Source of the DNA: Polyangiaceae bacterium
Lineage (GTDB): Bacteria; Myxococcota_A; Polyangia; Polyangiales; Polyangiaceae
NCBI GenBank assembly: GCA_013214025.1
Contig: JABSRN010000011.1
Span: 1 to 64,000 of the forward strand
Reading direction: 5' to 3'
Length of the DNA stretch: 64,000 nucleotides
Part shown: positions 24,230 to 32,734 of the stretch, piece after piece
Layout: each line of letters begins with the position of its first letter
Position numbering within the stretch: position 1 is the stretch's first letter
Position numbers and translations under genes: made by a program
Notes under the pieces: model-generated
Seen by the model: the letters and a program-made list of their open reading frames with translations, nothing else
The model's database searches: none
What the model was told of the DNA's origin: nothing

Positions 24230-25485
24230 ATGCTGCTGTAAGAAGTCTGCTTCGGTCCAACCCTCAGCATGGCCCCGTCGACCCGGTGCTGGCGGCTATC
24301 GTGGTGGCCCTCTTGGGATTCGGCGTCACGATGGTGTTCAGCGCCAGTGCGATTGAGGCCACTGTCGTGTTTCACGATCCCTTCGTATTCCTAAAACGTC
24401 AGGCGCTCTACGCGAGCCTCGCACTCCTGACGACAACGGTGGTGTCCCGCATCGATTACAAGCGACTCTTGCCGTTGACCTACCCGATCTTGGCGCTGGT
24501 GACTTTGCTGTTGACCTTAAGCGTGATCGGCTTCGGCCAAACCGGTGGCGGGGCGGCTCGCTGGCTGCGGATTGGACCGGTCAATGTCCAGCCGTCCGAG
24601 GCTGCCAAGCTCGCATTGGTTCTGTGGCTGGGCTACTCCCTCGCGAAGAAACGTTCGTCCGTGGTGAGTTTTTGGTACGGCATGTTGCCGCATTTGCTGA
24701 TGGTTGGGTTGCTCATGTTGTTGTGCCTCAGCCAGCCCGACTTCGGCGGGGCCGTAGTGCTGCTGTTCCTCACCTTTGCGCTGCTCTTTGTTGCCGGAGC
24801 TCGAATTGGTTATCTGTTGGGAGTTGGCATGCTCGGCGTTGTGGCGGCTGCCATTCTCGTGCGCAGTGCCGACTATCGGTGGGCACGGGTGGTGGCGTTC
24901 ATGAACATGGACGAACACCGGGGCGATCTCGCCTACCAGCCCTTTCAATCCGTCATGAGTTTTGGTTCTGGGCAGTGGTCTGGCATGGGTTTGGGCAAAG
25001 GTCTGCAGGTATTGTATTTGCCCGAAGCGCACACGGACTTCGTGGCAGCGATTATCGGCGAGGAGCTGGGCTTCATTGGGATTCTCTGCCTCTGCGTTGT
25101 GTATGTGTTGATCGTGGCGCGGGGGGTGCGCGCGGCCTTGCGAGCCGATGACGACTATGGTGCCTATGTTGCGTTTGGCATCTCCGTACTGTTCGGGATT
25201 CAAGCGCTGATTAACTTGAGCGTGGCAATGGCGATGCTGCCTACGAAGGGCCTCACTCTTCCCTTCATTAGCTATGGCGGGTCTTCACTGCTCGTCAGTG
25301 CGGCGGCCATGGGCATTTTGCTGAATATATCGCGTTCGCGCGCCGCACAGGTCAATCGTCGTAGCGGCGAACCGCACCCAGAAGCGAGCGTCTTGCTCGT
25401 CTCAGAAGCCGAACAAGCCCCCAGCAGAAAAAAGCGCCGGAAGAGCCAAGTCGCTCCAATTTCCGACCCTGAGTTGAGCACATGA
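24226..25485 (+). CDS. ftsW: SEDS-family septal glycosyltransferase FtsW
   Basis: Polytopic membrane protein (419 residues) of the SEDS family, the peptidoglycan polymerase that works with FtsI at the septum. Typical motifs: GVTMVFSASA in the first membrane segment, RWLRIGPVNVQPSEAAKLAL with the periplasmic/loop signature, QPDFGGAVVLLFLTFALLF, ILVRSADYRWARVVAFMN, AHTDFVAAIIGEELGFIG, and the C-terminal PTKGLTLPFISYGGSSLLV. A charged, probably cytoplasmic tail of about 50 residues follows (KKRRKSQ). It overlaps murD and murG by four bases each, within the continuous dcw transcript. Confidence 0.95.
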   Translation: MNAAVRSLLRSNPQHGPVDPVLAAIVVALLGFGVTMVFSASAIEATVVFHDPFVFLKRQALYASLALLTTTVVSRIDYKRLLPLTYPILALVTLLLTLSVIGFGQTGGGAARWLRIGPVNVQPSEAAKLALVLWLGYSLAKKRSSVVSFWYGMLPHLLMVGLLMLLCLSQPDFGGAVVLLFLTFALLFVAGARIGYLLGVGMLGVVAAAILVRSADYRWARVVAFMNMDEHRGDLAYQPFQSVMSFGSGQWSGMGLGKGLQVLYLPEAHTDFVAAIIGEELGFIGILCLCVVYVLIVARGVRAALRADDDYGAYVAFGISVLFGIQALINLSVAMAMLPTKGLTLPFISYGGSSLLVSAAAMGILLNISRSRAAQVNRRSGEPHPEASVLLVSEAEQAPSRKKRRKSQVAPISDPELST

Positions 25486-26621
25486 GTTCCAATACGATTT
25501 TTTTTGCTGGCGGAGGTACAGGCGGACACGTTTATCCGATGCTGGCGGTCGCAGCGGCTCTTCAGCAGCTTCGTCCGAGTACACGAATTGTATTTGTTGG
25601 CACGTCGAGAGGCATGGAAACAGAGATGGTGCCGGATGCAGGGTTTGACTTGGAATTGCTCGATGTCCGGCCCCTTCGCGGGGGCGGTGTATCCGGCGCG
25701 CTGAGGGGGGTGGCTCGGGCTGCGATGGCAATTTCGGAAAGCCGAGCGCTGTTGCGTCACTATCGGCCTTCTGTGGTTTTTTCGATCGGCGGATACGCGG
25801 CGGGTCCGGTGTCCCTGGCGGCTCGAACCCTTGGAATTCCTGTTGCCCTGATGGAACCCAATAGCGTGGTGGGTCTCGCCAACCGCTTGTCGGCGCCTTT
25901 CGTTCAGCGGGCGTACACGAACTATTCGGCAGCGGAAGCTCAGTTTTCTTCGGCTGGCGTCAGGAGAACTGGGGTCGCGATTCGGGATGGCTTTGAATGC
26001 CGATCTTATGAGGGGCCGGGAGGCACTATTTCCGTGTTGGTGTTGGGAGGAAGTCAGGGGGCGTTGTCATTGAATCAGACGCTTCCCGAGGCCTTTGCGG
26101 ATGCGGTGACCCCGCTGCGGGTGGTGCATCAAACTGGGGAGGCACACGTGGACGAGGTGCGCGAGCGTTACCGGAAGTTGGGCGGAGCCCAAACGGTAGA
26201 TGTTGTGCCGTTTATCCGCGACATGCCGGCGCACATCGGGGCCGCTGACTTGGTGATCAGTCGGGCTGGAGCGAGCGCCGTCGCTGAGATTTGCGGGATA
26301 GGTCGCGCCAGCATGTTATTGCCCTACCCCTTCGCGGCGGGCGACCATCAGCGCCTCAACGCGCTAGCATTGGAGGCTACTGGGGGATGTGTCTGTATCC
26401 CCGCCGAGCGATGCAGTCGCGACGAAATTCGCACGACGATCGACGAGCTCTGTTCGGACCCGACGCGGCTGCGCGAGATGGCGACCGCGGCGGCGGTATT
26501 AGGCAAACCGAATGCCGCTCACGAAGTCGCAGCTGACCTGATCGGGCTGGCGGGCTGGGATAAACTTTCGACGCCGGGTCGAGGCGCCGGGGGCCGGTCC
26601 TTGGAACAGGAGGCTTGCTGA
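25482..26621 (+). CDS. murG: UDP-GlcNAc:lipid I GlcNAc transferase MurG
   Basis: Peripheral membrane GT-B enzyme that adds GlcNAc to lipid I to give lipid II. The 379-residue protein has the N-terminal G-loop FFAGGGTGGHVYPMLAVA, VGTSRGMETEMVPDAGF, a third G-rich loop at VFSIGGYAAGPVSLAAR, the MEPNSVVGLANRL segment, and the donor-binding half with VLVLGGSQGALSLNQ, VISRAGASAVAEICGIGRAS and LPYPFAAGDHQRLNA. The ATG overlaps ftsW by four bases; the stop shares one base with murC (TGATG). A C-terminal Gly/Arg-rich tail of about 20 residues is not conserved. Confidence 0.95.
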   Translation: MSSNTIFFAGGGTGGHVYPMLAVAAALQQLRPSTRIVFVGTSRGMETEMVPDAGFDLELLDVRPLRGGGVSGALRGVARAAMAISESRALLRHYRPSVVFSIGGYAAGPVSLAARTLGIPVALMEPNSVVGLANRLSAPFVQRAYTNYSAAEAQFSSAGVRRTGVAIRDGFECRSYEGPGGTISVLVLGGSQGALSLNQTLPEAFADAVTPLRVVHQTGEAHVDEVRERYRKLGGAQTVDVVPFIRDMPAHIGAADLVISRAGASAVAEICGIGRASMLLPYPFAAGDHQRLNALALEATGGCVCIPAERCSRDEIRTTIDELCSDPTRLREMATAAAVLGKPNAAHEVAADLIGLAGWDKLSTPGRGAGGRSLEQEAC

Positions 26622-28015
26622 TGTTTCGTGGGCGCGTACGCCATGCTCACTTTATCGGTGTCGGTGGTATCGGCATGAGCGGGCTTGCAGAGATTCTGGT
26701 CAGCCTTGGTTTCGAGGTTTCGGGATCGGACATGAAGTCCGGAGAAACCACGGCGCGACTGGTTCGCCTGGGAGTGCGTATCGACCTGGGGCACCGTGCC
26801 AAGAACGTCCATGGCGCCGATGTCGTGGTCTTTTCTAGCGCGATCGCGGGGACCAATCCTGAGATCCTAGAGTCTCGCTCGCTGGGGACGCCAGTGATCT
26901 CTCGCGCTGAGATGTTGGCCGAATTGATGCGCGTCAAATACGGCGTCGCCATCGCCGGCTCCCATGGCAAGACGACGACCACCTCACTAGTTGCCACCGT
27001 GCTCCGGGCCGCCGAATTGGATCCTACCGTGGTGGTGGGCGGACGGATGGCATCCATCGGCAGCAACGCCCAGCTCGGCGAAGGCAACTTGCTCGTCGCC
27101 GAAGCCGACGAGAGCGACGGCTCCTTTCTGCGGCTGTCGCCGACCGTTGCCGCCATCACGAACATCGATCCGGAGCATCTGGACCACTACGGTACTCACG
27201 AAAATCTAAAGAACGCTTTCGTGGAATTCGCACAAAAGGTGCCGTTCTACGGGCTGGCGGTCCTGTGCTTAGATCACCCGCACGTTCAGGACATCCTCCC
27301 TCGGATCCAACGCCGGCACGTTACCTATGGCTTGAGCTTTCAAGCCGACTACTGCGCCAGCTCATTGGAGTATCAGGGCATTCACTCGACTTTTCAGGTG
27401 GCTGTACGGGGGCAGAGCATGGGCGAGTTTTCGGTGCGGATGCCGGGACAGCACAACGTGCTCAATTGTCTCGCTGCTATCGCGATCGCAGACGAATTAG
27501 AAGTTCCCTTGGACGTGATGAAGTCGTCCTTGGAGAGTTTTCATGGAGTGGCTCGCCGTTTTACGATCCATTCCGAGATCAACGGCGTAACTCTTGTCGA
27601 CGATTACGGCCACCACCCGGCCGAAGTGCTCGCGACTTTAGAGGCCGCGCGGCGGGCGTTTGCGGGCAGGGTGATTGTCGCTTTCCAGCCCCACCGCTAC
27701 TCCCGGACTGAGGCCCTTTTTGACGAGTTCTCCCGGGCCTTCAACAAGGCTGACGAAGTTCGCGTGGTAGACATTTATCGGGCAGGAGAATCCCCCATTG
27801 AAGGCATATCCGCCGAAAGCCTGAGCGCGTCGATTCGGCGCCATGGGCACCACGGAGCCAGCTACGCACCGGATCGCGCGGCGATGTGCGAAGAGTTGGC
27901 CGAGATAGCGCGTCCGGGGGACGTAGTGATCTCCCTGGGAGCTGGGGACATCAACAAGATCCTCCCGATGATCGCGTCAAATTTGGCGTCTCTGGGTGGT
28001 CCGGATAGCCCTTGA
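26621..28015 (+). CDS. murC: UDP-N-acetylmuramate:L-alanine ligase MurC
   Basis: First amino-acid-adding ligase of the pathway. From ATG 26621 the product is 464 residues. The N-terminal motif HFIGVGGIGMSGLAEIL, the ATP loop AIAGSHGKTTTTSLVATVL, EADESDGSFLRLSP, NIDPEHLDHYGTHENLK and the C-domain VDDYGHHPAEVLATLEAAR and FQPHRYSRTEALFDEF are all present. An in-frame TTG six bases earlier is less likely than this ATG, which shares a base with the murG stop. Seven bases separate it from ftsQ. In many bacteria murB and ddl follow here; neither is present. Confidence 0.95.
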   Translation: MFRGRVRHAHFIGVGGIGMSGLAEILVSLGFEVSGSDMKSGETTARLVRLGVRIDLGHRAKNVHGADVVVFSSAIAGTNPEILESRSLGTPVISRAEMLAELMRVKYGVAIAGSHGKTTTTSLVATVLRAAELDPTVVVGGRMASIGSNAQLGEGNLLVAEADESDGSFLRLSPTVAAITNIDPEHLDHYGTHENLKNAFVEFAQKVPFYGLAVLCLDHPHVQDILPRIQRRHVTYGLSFQADYCASSLEYQGIHSTFQVAVRGQSMGEFSVRMPGQHNVLNCLAAIAIADELEVPLDVMKSSLESFHGVARRFTIHSEINGVTLVDDYGHHPAEVLATLEAARRAFAGRVIVAFQPHRYSRTEALFDEFSRAFNKADEVRVVDIYRAGESPIEGISAESLSASIRRHGHHGASYAPDRAAMCEELAEIARPGDVVISLGAGDINKILPMIASNLASLGGPDSP

Positions 28016-28022
28016 GCTGAAG

Positions 28023-28880
28023 ATGGCGATCAAGAAGCGAAAAAAGATAAAGGCGCGGCCCACCGTCGCGGCCCCTCGAGAAGGCGGCTCGGGGCCCGAA
28101 GACGAAGCGCCAGGCTCGAATTGGGCACTGCTTCTTTGGTCTGGAACCAAATTGTTATTCGGTGTCGCGCTGGTCTTGGGGGCGTCGACGGCCATCGCTC
28201 TGGGGGCCTATCACCTCGCGCTGACGACACCGAAGTTCGGAATTCGCGACTTTGAGGTGGCAGGGAGCCGTCGTCAGAGTGCCGAACAGCTGGCCAGAAG
28301 CGCTGGGGTGCAGCTGGGAGAGAATCTCTTTGGGGTGGATATCGACGAATCGGAGGGACGTTTAGTCGCCGAGCCCTGGATTCGGACCGCCAAGCTGTCC
28401 CGACAATTGCCTCATACTTTGAAAATCAAGGTGAGCGAATACGAGGCCCGGGCGATTGTGGCGGTGGGCGGCAAGCTGTATCTGGTGACCCCGGAGGGCC
28501 AGAGTTTCAAACAGCTGGAAGCTGGTGACCCCGCAGATCTTCCAATCATTACGGGGGTTACGGCAGACGGCCTCTCGCTCGACCGACAGCGCGAAGTGGC
28601 CCGTGTCAGAAGTTGTCTGGCGCTCATCCAGGACTACTCGGAGCTACCCCTCGGCCGACAATATCCCGCCCAGGAAGTCCACGTCGAGCAGGACGGCACC
28701 ATGACGTTGAGCATCGGTCGGCAGGGAATCGTGCTGGCACTAGGCGCTGACTCCCAGAGAAAGAAACTGCTCATGGCTCAGCGGGTAGTTAGAAAGCTGA
28801 AGGCCAAGGGCCGGCTGCCTGGCGTGGTGTTTCTCGACAACGAAGGGCCCGTTCAGCGGGTCGTAGTGAGAATGCGGTGA
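28023..28880 (+). CDS. ftsQ: Cell division protein FtsQ
   Basis: Bitopic divisome protein, scaffold of the FtsQLB complex. From ATG 28023 the product is 285 residues: a Lys/Arg-rich cytoplasmic tail (AIKKRKKIKAR), one membrane segment (LLFGVALVLGASTAIALGAY, about residues 45-64) and a periplasmic POTRA domain (KFGIRDFEVAGSRRQSAEQL then NLFGVDIDESEGRLVAEPWI) followed by the FtsQ beta domain. It is seven bases after murC. A 120-base non-coding gap follows before ftsA, the first real break in the cluster. Confidence 0.88.
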   Translation: MAIKKRKKIKARPTVAAPREGGSGPEDEAPGSNWALLLWSGTKLLFGVALVLGASTAIALGAYHLALTTPKFGIRDFEVAGSRRQSAEQLARSAGVQLGENLFGVDIDESEGRLVAEPWIRTAKLSRQLPHTLKIKVSEYEARAIVAVGGKLYLVTPEGQSFKQLEAGDPADLPIITGVTADGLSLDRQREVARVRSCLALIQDYSELPLGRQYPAQEVHVEQDGTMTLSIGRQGIVLALGADSQRKKLLMAQRVVRKLKAKGRLPGVVFLDNEGPVQRVVVRMR

Positions 28881-28958
28881 ACTCTCACAGGATCAAATCG
28901 TCGAGCCCGAAATTTGGCCCGAATTCCAGTGGCGTGGCAGCGTCAAGACGCGCTGAGA

Positions 28959-28970
28959 CGAAAGCTTTCG
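28959..28970. promoter_or_regulatory. Palindrome CGAAAGCTTTCG in the ftsQ-ftsA gap
   Basis: A perfect 12-bp palindrome about 30 bases before ftsA, followed by TTGACA at 28975-28980. It could be part of a separate control point for ftsA-ftsZ; there is no direct evidence. Confidence 0.3.
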
Positions 28971-29000
28971 CGCATTGACAGCAGAATCGATGGTCACCAG

Positions 29001-30263
29001 ATGAACACCTTTAGCACTCCCCAAATTGTTGTTGGACTCGATCTCGGCACCACCAAGGTTTCGGCCGTGGTGGGCGAGGTTGACGAGGATGGGATCACCA
29101 TTCTCGGGGTAGGAAACGTCCCTTGCCGCGGTTTGCGAAAGGGCGTGGTTTCTAACATCGACTGGACCGTTCGCTCGATTCGGGAAGCGGTGGATGCCGC
29201 TCAGACGATGGCCGGCGTGGAAATCCGAACCGTCTATGCGGGCGTGGCTGGCAGCCATATTCGGAGTCTAGTTTCGGACGGAGTGGCCGCCATCTCAGGG
29301 AGGGAAGTAACCCAGGGCGATCTGGAGAGGACCCTGGAGGGAGCGCGCGCGATTCCCGTCGATGCGGATCGCATGATTCTCCACGCCCTCCCAAAGGAAT
29401 ACATCGTCGACAATCAAGACGGTGTCCGTGACCCGATCGGCATGAGCGGTGTCCGGCTCCAGGTCCGGGTGAATCTAATCACCGCGGCGACGTCCTGTGT
29501 CGAAAACGTTGTCCGGTGCGTGGAGCGCTGTGGTCTTGAAGTTGCGGATGCCGTGCTCGAACCGCTTAGCTCTGCCGACGCGGTATTGAGTGAAGACGAG
29601 AAAGAGATTGGCGTCGCAGTTGTCGACATGGGTGGCGGCACAACCGACTTGTTGATCTACGCCGATGGCGGCATCGCCCACAGCAGCGTTATCCCGGCTG
29701 GCGGTAACAATATCACCAACGATGTTGCGGCCGGATTGCGCACGCCCCTAGCTGAGGCGGAGCGGCTGAAGCGAAACTACGGTTGTGCGCTGGCCCGCAT
29801 GGTCTCCGACGATGAGGAAATTGAGGTTCCAGGCGTGGGCGGACACCCACCCCGCCGCGTCAGCCGGCGACTGCTCGGCGACATCATTGAGCCGCGCGTC
29901 GAGGAAATATTCAGCGAAATTCGTCGGCGTATGGAAGAAACGGGGCTCATCGAGCAGGCGTGCGCGGGAGTCGTTCTTACCGGTGGCGCCGTGCTAATGG
30001 AAGGAATGGCGGAGTGCGCAGAGGAGACTCTGGGCATGCCTGTCCGCTTGGGATTCCCCATCGGGGTCAAGGGCATTGTACAACTCGTGCAGGGCCCGCA
30101 GTACGCGACCGGAGTCGGACTTGTCCGCTGGGGTGCGCGGCAGCTCGCCGAAGCAGAGCTTCACGGTACAGCGTACCCGGAGCCCACCATCTCGGACGTG
30201 GCCGAGGTGGCGCCCAATCGCGGCGGGGCGAAAATTTGGAATTGGTTTAAGGCGGCGTTTTAG
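29001..30263 (+). CDS. ftsA: Cell division protein FtsA
   Basis: Actin-like ATPase that tethers FtsZ to the membrane. From ATG 29001 the product is 420 residues. It has the actin-fold phosphate motifs VVGLDLGTTKVSAVVGEV (phosphate 1) and VAVVDMGGGTTDLLIYADGG (phosphate 2), the FtsA-specific 1C domain region and VLTGGAVLMEGMAE near the adenosine motif. The C-terminus ends in AKIWNWFKAAF, the short amphipathic helix that serves as membrane anchor in this family. The frame is open for 29 codons upstream, but homology begins here. A 112-base gap with hairpins separates it from ftsZ. Confidence 0.95.
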   Translation: MNTFSTPQIVVGLDLGTTKVSAVVGEVDEDGITILGVGNVPCRGLRKGVVSNIDWTVRSIREAVDAAQTMAGVEIRTVYAGVAGSHIRSLVSDGVAAISGREVTQGDLERTLEGARAIPVDADRMILHALPKEYIVDNQDGVRDPIGMSGVRLQVRVNLITAATSCVENVVRCVERCGLEVADAVLEPLSSADAVLSEDEKEIGVAVVDMGGGTTDLLIYADGGIAHSSVIPAGGNNITNDVAAGLRTPLAEAERLKRNYGCALARMVSDDEEIEVPGVGGHPPRRVSRRLLGDIIEPRVEEIFSEIRRRMEETGLIEQACAGVVLTGGAVLMEGMAECAEETLGMPVRLGFPIGVKGIVQLVQGPQYATGVGLVRWGARQLAEAELHGTAYPEPTISDVAEVAPNRGGAKIWNWFKAAF

Positions 30264-30288
30264 AGCCGCAAAGATGTAAGGCACGTAG

Positions 30289-30304
30289 GAAAACAACAGT
30301 TTTC
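30289..30304. promoter_or_regulatory. Hairpin in the ftsA-ftsZ intergenic region
   Basis: GAAAAC-AACA-GTTTTC forms a perfect 6-bp stem. A second small hairpin, GGGC-GAGA-GCCC, lies just before the CGGAGG ribosome binding site of ftsZ. They could affect ftsZ expression; nothing in the sequence proves it. Confidence 0.3.
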
Positions 30305-30375
30305 GGTTTCCAATAGAAGTTAGGCAGGCTTCAGAAACCGGCAGAAACGGGCGAGAGCCCACCCGGAGGCACGAG

Positions 30376-31614
30376 ATGAGTTTCTCAATTGAGTTCGCGG
30401 ACGATCTTCAGCAATACCAGGCGAGGATCAAAGTAGTAGGTTGCGGCGGATCTGGCGGCAACGCGATCAACACCATGATCAATTTTGGTCTGGAGGGGGT
30501 CGAATTTGTCAGTGTCAACACCGATGCGCAGGCGTTGAACGCCAACTCCGCCGCGGTGAAGATCCCCATCGGCCAGAGTGTGACGCGTGGATTGGGCGCC
30601 GGGGCGAATCCTGAGCGGGGTCGTAAAGCGGCTCTGGAGGACGCTCAAAAAATCAAAGAGGCCATTTCGGGAGCCGACATGGTGTTCGTGACCGCCGGCA
30701 TGGGCGGCGGCACCGGCACGGGCGCAGCACCCGTCATCGCTCAAATGGCTCGCGAGGAAGGCGCCCTCACCGTGGGCGTCGTGACCCGCCCGTTTTTGTT
30801 CGAAGGCCGGATGCGAGCCAAAAAGGCGCAGCAAGGTCTGGACTGGCTATCTGAGCACGTCGACACGCTCATCACGATCCCCAACGAAAAACTGTTGAGT
30901 GTCGGAGATGATGAACTCACCTTTGTGGAGGCATTCCGCAAGGCTGACGAAGTGTTGTTCCAGGCGGTTCAAGGGATTAGCGATCTGATCACCCAAGAGG
31001 GCATCGTGAACGTTGACTTCGCAGACGTGAGAGCTGTCATGGACGGTATGGGTCGAGCGTTGATGGGCACCGGTTGTGCTCAGGGCGATGGTCGAGCGAG
31101 TCTGGCGGCGCAGCAGGCGATCACATCGCCATTGTTGGACGACATTTCTGTAGACGGAGCCACTGGAGTCTTGATCAACGTAGTCGGCGGACCCGACATG
31201 AAGATGCGAGAAATCCAAGAGGCGGCTAGCCTGATTCAGGAGCAGGCCCACGAAGACGCGAACATCATCTTCGGTGCGACAATCGATGAAACCATGAACG
31301 AAATGGTGAAGGTGACAGTGATCGCCACCGGTTTCGATCAGGTGGAAGAAGAGCCCGTTGAGTTACTGAAACAAGCGGTCCGTCAGCCTCTCGAGGCCAA
31401 ACACCGCGATGCCGCGTCGGTGACCCGAGCGTCGGGACGCCCTCAGGAATCGCAGGTGCCCGCGTACTCTCAACGTCCGGCGACCCAGTCGGTACAGCCG
31501 CCGACGTCCACCGCTGGTCCCGCGGTTCGCCAAGGCATCAACTTCCCGTCGTCTTCCACAGGCGGAGACACCGATTGGGATGTTCCGGCGTACCAGCGCC
31601 GAAACGCGGGATAA
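30376..31614 (+). CDS. ftsZ: Cell division protein FtsZ
   Basis: Tubulin-like GTPase that forms the Z ring. The 412-residue protein has the N-terminal [16 protein letters not shown], the GTP-binding tubulin signature [15 protein letters not shown] (about residues 113-127), [14 protein letters not shown] and the synergy-loop region [20 protein letters not shown] flexible Pro/Gln/Ser linker of about 70 residues leads to the C-terminal peptide [13 protein letters not shown], which binds FtsA and other partners; the usual Leu before Arg is Gln here. A clear ribosome binding site (CGGAGG) precedes the ATG. It is the last gene of the cluster, followed by a 552-base non-coding stretch. Confidence 0.97.
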   Translation: MSFSIEFADDLQQYQARIKVVGCGGSGGNAINTMINFGLEGVEFVSVNTDAQALNANSAAVKIPIGQSVTRGLGAGANPERGRKAALEDAQKIKEAISGADMVFVTAGMGGGTGTGAAPVIAQMAREEGALTVGVVTRPFLFEGRMRAKKAQQGLDWLSEHVDTLITIPNEKLLSVGDDELTFVEAFRKADEVLFQAVQGISDLITQEGIVNVDFADVRAVMDGMGRALMGTGCAQGDGRASLAAQQAITSPLLDDISVDGATGVLINVVGGPDMKMREIQEAASLIQEQAHEDANIIFGATIDETMNEMVKVTVIATGFDQVEEEPVELLKQAVRQPLEAKHRDAASVTRASGRPQESQVPAYSQRPATQSVQPPTSTAGPAVRQGINFPSSSTGGDTDWDVPAYQRRNAG

Positions 31615-31850
31615 TCTCCCGCCTTCTACAGCGCACAACTGCGCCTGGACCCTCCGGTCTTGGCGCGGTGGTGGTTTTGTCCACGATCTCGGCAGAATCG
31701 TCTACTCAAAATGCCTACTTGCGCCATGAGCTGGCTGATTACTTTCGGCATGGGTCACAGGCGACATCGTGTGAGGAATTCCTCCTCGTTGCCCAATGAG
31801 ATGGCCGCAAGAGGCGTCATGGCAGAAACGGTAACGGCTCTGAGTCGCGG

Positions 31851-31878
31851 GGGATGTCTAGGTTACTACGGACATCCC
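31851..31878. repeat. Inverted repeat GGGATGTC/GACATCCC
   Basis: Perfect 8-bp arms (31851-31858 and 31871-31878) with a 12-base loop. Confidence 0.6.
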
Positions 31879-32032
31879 TACGGTAGCTGCCGGCAAGCTT
31901 GAATGCCGGACGGCAGTGACCGGAATTCGAGTTACCCCTCGCCACTTCCGTTTGAACGGTGCCCTGGTGGCTTTGCCCGCCGAGGTGGGCCCAGAGTGGG
32001 GCTACTGCCCGGAGCGCCCCTAATGCGGGATT

Positions 32033-32117
32033 CAGAAACACGGAAGGGCACTCGAGATAACTGCTCACTCGGGGTGAGAGCAGTTATCTCGACGAAATAG
32101 GGATAACTCTGTTTCTG
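32033..32117. repeat. Nested inverted repeats, possible terminator or structured RNA
   Basis: Inner arms CGAGATAACTGCTC (32053-32066) and GAGCAGTTATCTCG (32078-32091) are perfectly complementary over 14 bp with an 11-base loop. Outer arms CAGAAACA (32033-32040) and TGTTTCTG (32110-32117) pair perfectly over 8 bp. No T-run follows the inner stem. The region lies between ftsZ and the end of the convergent cheY-like gene, where a bidirectional terminator would be useful. Confidence 0.6.
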
Positions 32118-32166
32118 CCGCAGGATCTTATGGTCGCGATACCCTTCAAGTGAAGTGAATCACGCA

Positions 32167-32529
32167 CTAGCCCAGTAGGGCGGCGTGCGTGTCCTTGAAG
32201 TTGTCGGCGGTAAAGGGCTTTGTGATGAGAAGTGCCGCCCCGGCGTCGATGGCGCGCGACCTCATTTCGGGAGTGCCTTCGGTCGTGACGAAGCCCAGCG
32301 TGACTTTCACTTCAGCCGCGTTGAGAGTCTCCAATAATTCGATGCCCGTCATCTCGGGCATATTCCAATCTGACAGTACCAAGTCGGGCTTCGCCGCTTG
32401 GATCTTGTCGAACGCTTCTTTCCCGTTGACCACTTCCTCGACGGTATAGTCGCCGAATCCCGCTTGTCGCAGAGTACGTTTCACGATCATACGCATCGCC
32501 TTGCTATCATCGAGCACCAAGATATGCAT
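32167..32529 (-). CDS. CheY-like single-domain response regulator
   Basis: From ATG 32529 the 120-residue protein is a lone receiver domain: acidic pair in ILVLDDSKAMRMIV, the phospho-acceptor Asp in PDLVLSDWNMPEMTG (about residue 53), the switch Thr region LGFVTTEGT and the Lys in LITKPF. An ATG six bases earlier (32535) is possible; GGAG fits the spacing for 32529. Single-domain receivers act by binding a target when phosphorylated, for example in chemotaxis or motility. No histidine kinase is adjacent. It is divergent from a small ORF and a PilZ-domain gene only 43 bases away. Confidence 0.9.
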   Translation of the reverse strand: MHILVLDDSKAMRMIVKRTLRQAGFGDYTVEEVVNGKEAFDKIQAAKPDLVLSDWNMPEMTGIELLETLNAAEVKVTLGFVTTEGTPEMRSRAIDAGAALLITKPFTADNFKDTHAALLG

Positions 32530-32572
32530 CGTCATACTCCGCGCTGGATTGTGAGTTTCGATAGGAGGCGAA

Positions 32573-32734
32573 GTGTTTGCTGAGGACCCGGAAACCGTCG
32601 AGGCCCAATCGATGCCGCAAGTGGCGGTGCAGCTAAAAATCGTTAGACACCGATCCGACGTCGCCGGTCTGGCGATCGCCATTGACGAGCGAATGGAGGC
32701 TGTTCGAGCGATGTCGCGCGAGGCCACTGGATGA
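32573..32734 (+). CDS. Small 53-residue protein coupled to a PilZ gene
   Basis: This short ORF starts with GTG at 32573, preceded at the right spacing by a strong ribosome binding site, AGGAGG (32563-32568). Its TGA (32732-32734) overlaps the ATG of the PilZ gene as ATGA. The product begins MFAEDPETVEAQSMPQVAVQ, has a central QLKIVRHRSDVAGLAIAID stretch and ends MEAVRAMSREATG. I recognise no family; it is acidic at the N-terminus and probably helical in the second half. An internal ATG at 32612 could start a 40-residue form. The strong ribosome binding site and the coupling support a real gene, perhaps encoding a small partner of the PilZ protein. Confidence 0.6.
   Translation: MFAEDPETVEAQSMPQVAVQLKIVRHRSDVAGLAIAIDERMEAVRAMSREATG

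Larger units (their letters stand above)
31615..32166. other. Long non-coding stretch after ftsZ with inverted repeats
   Basis: No frame here has codon use, a ribosome binding site or similarity that would support a gene. The stretch holds an 8-bp stem (31851-31878), a CCGGCA/TGCCGG stem just after it, and the nested inverted repeats at 32033-32117. It may hold the ftsZ transcript end, a structured RNA or remains of a small mobile element. Confidence 0.5.

Noticed and set aside
31660-31902. Open frame of 80 codons after ftsZ
   Set aside because: No ribosome binding site, no family-like sequence and it overlaps an inverted repeat; probably non-coding.
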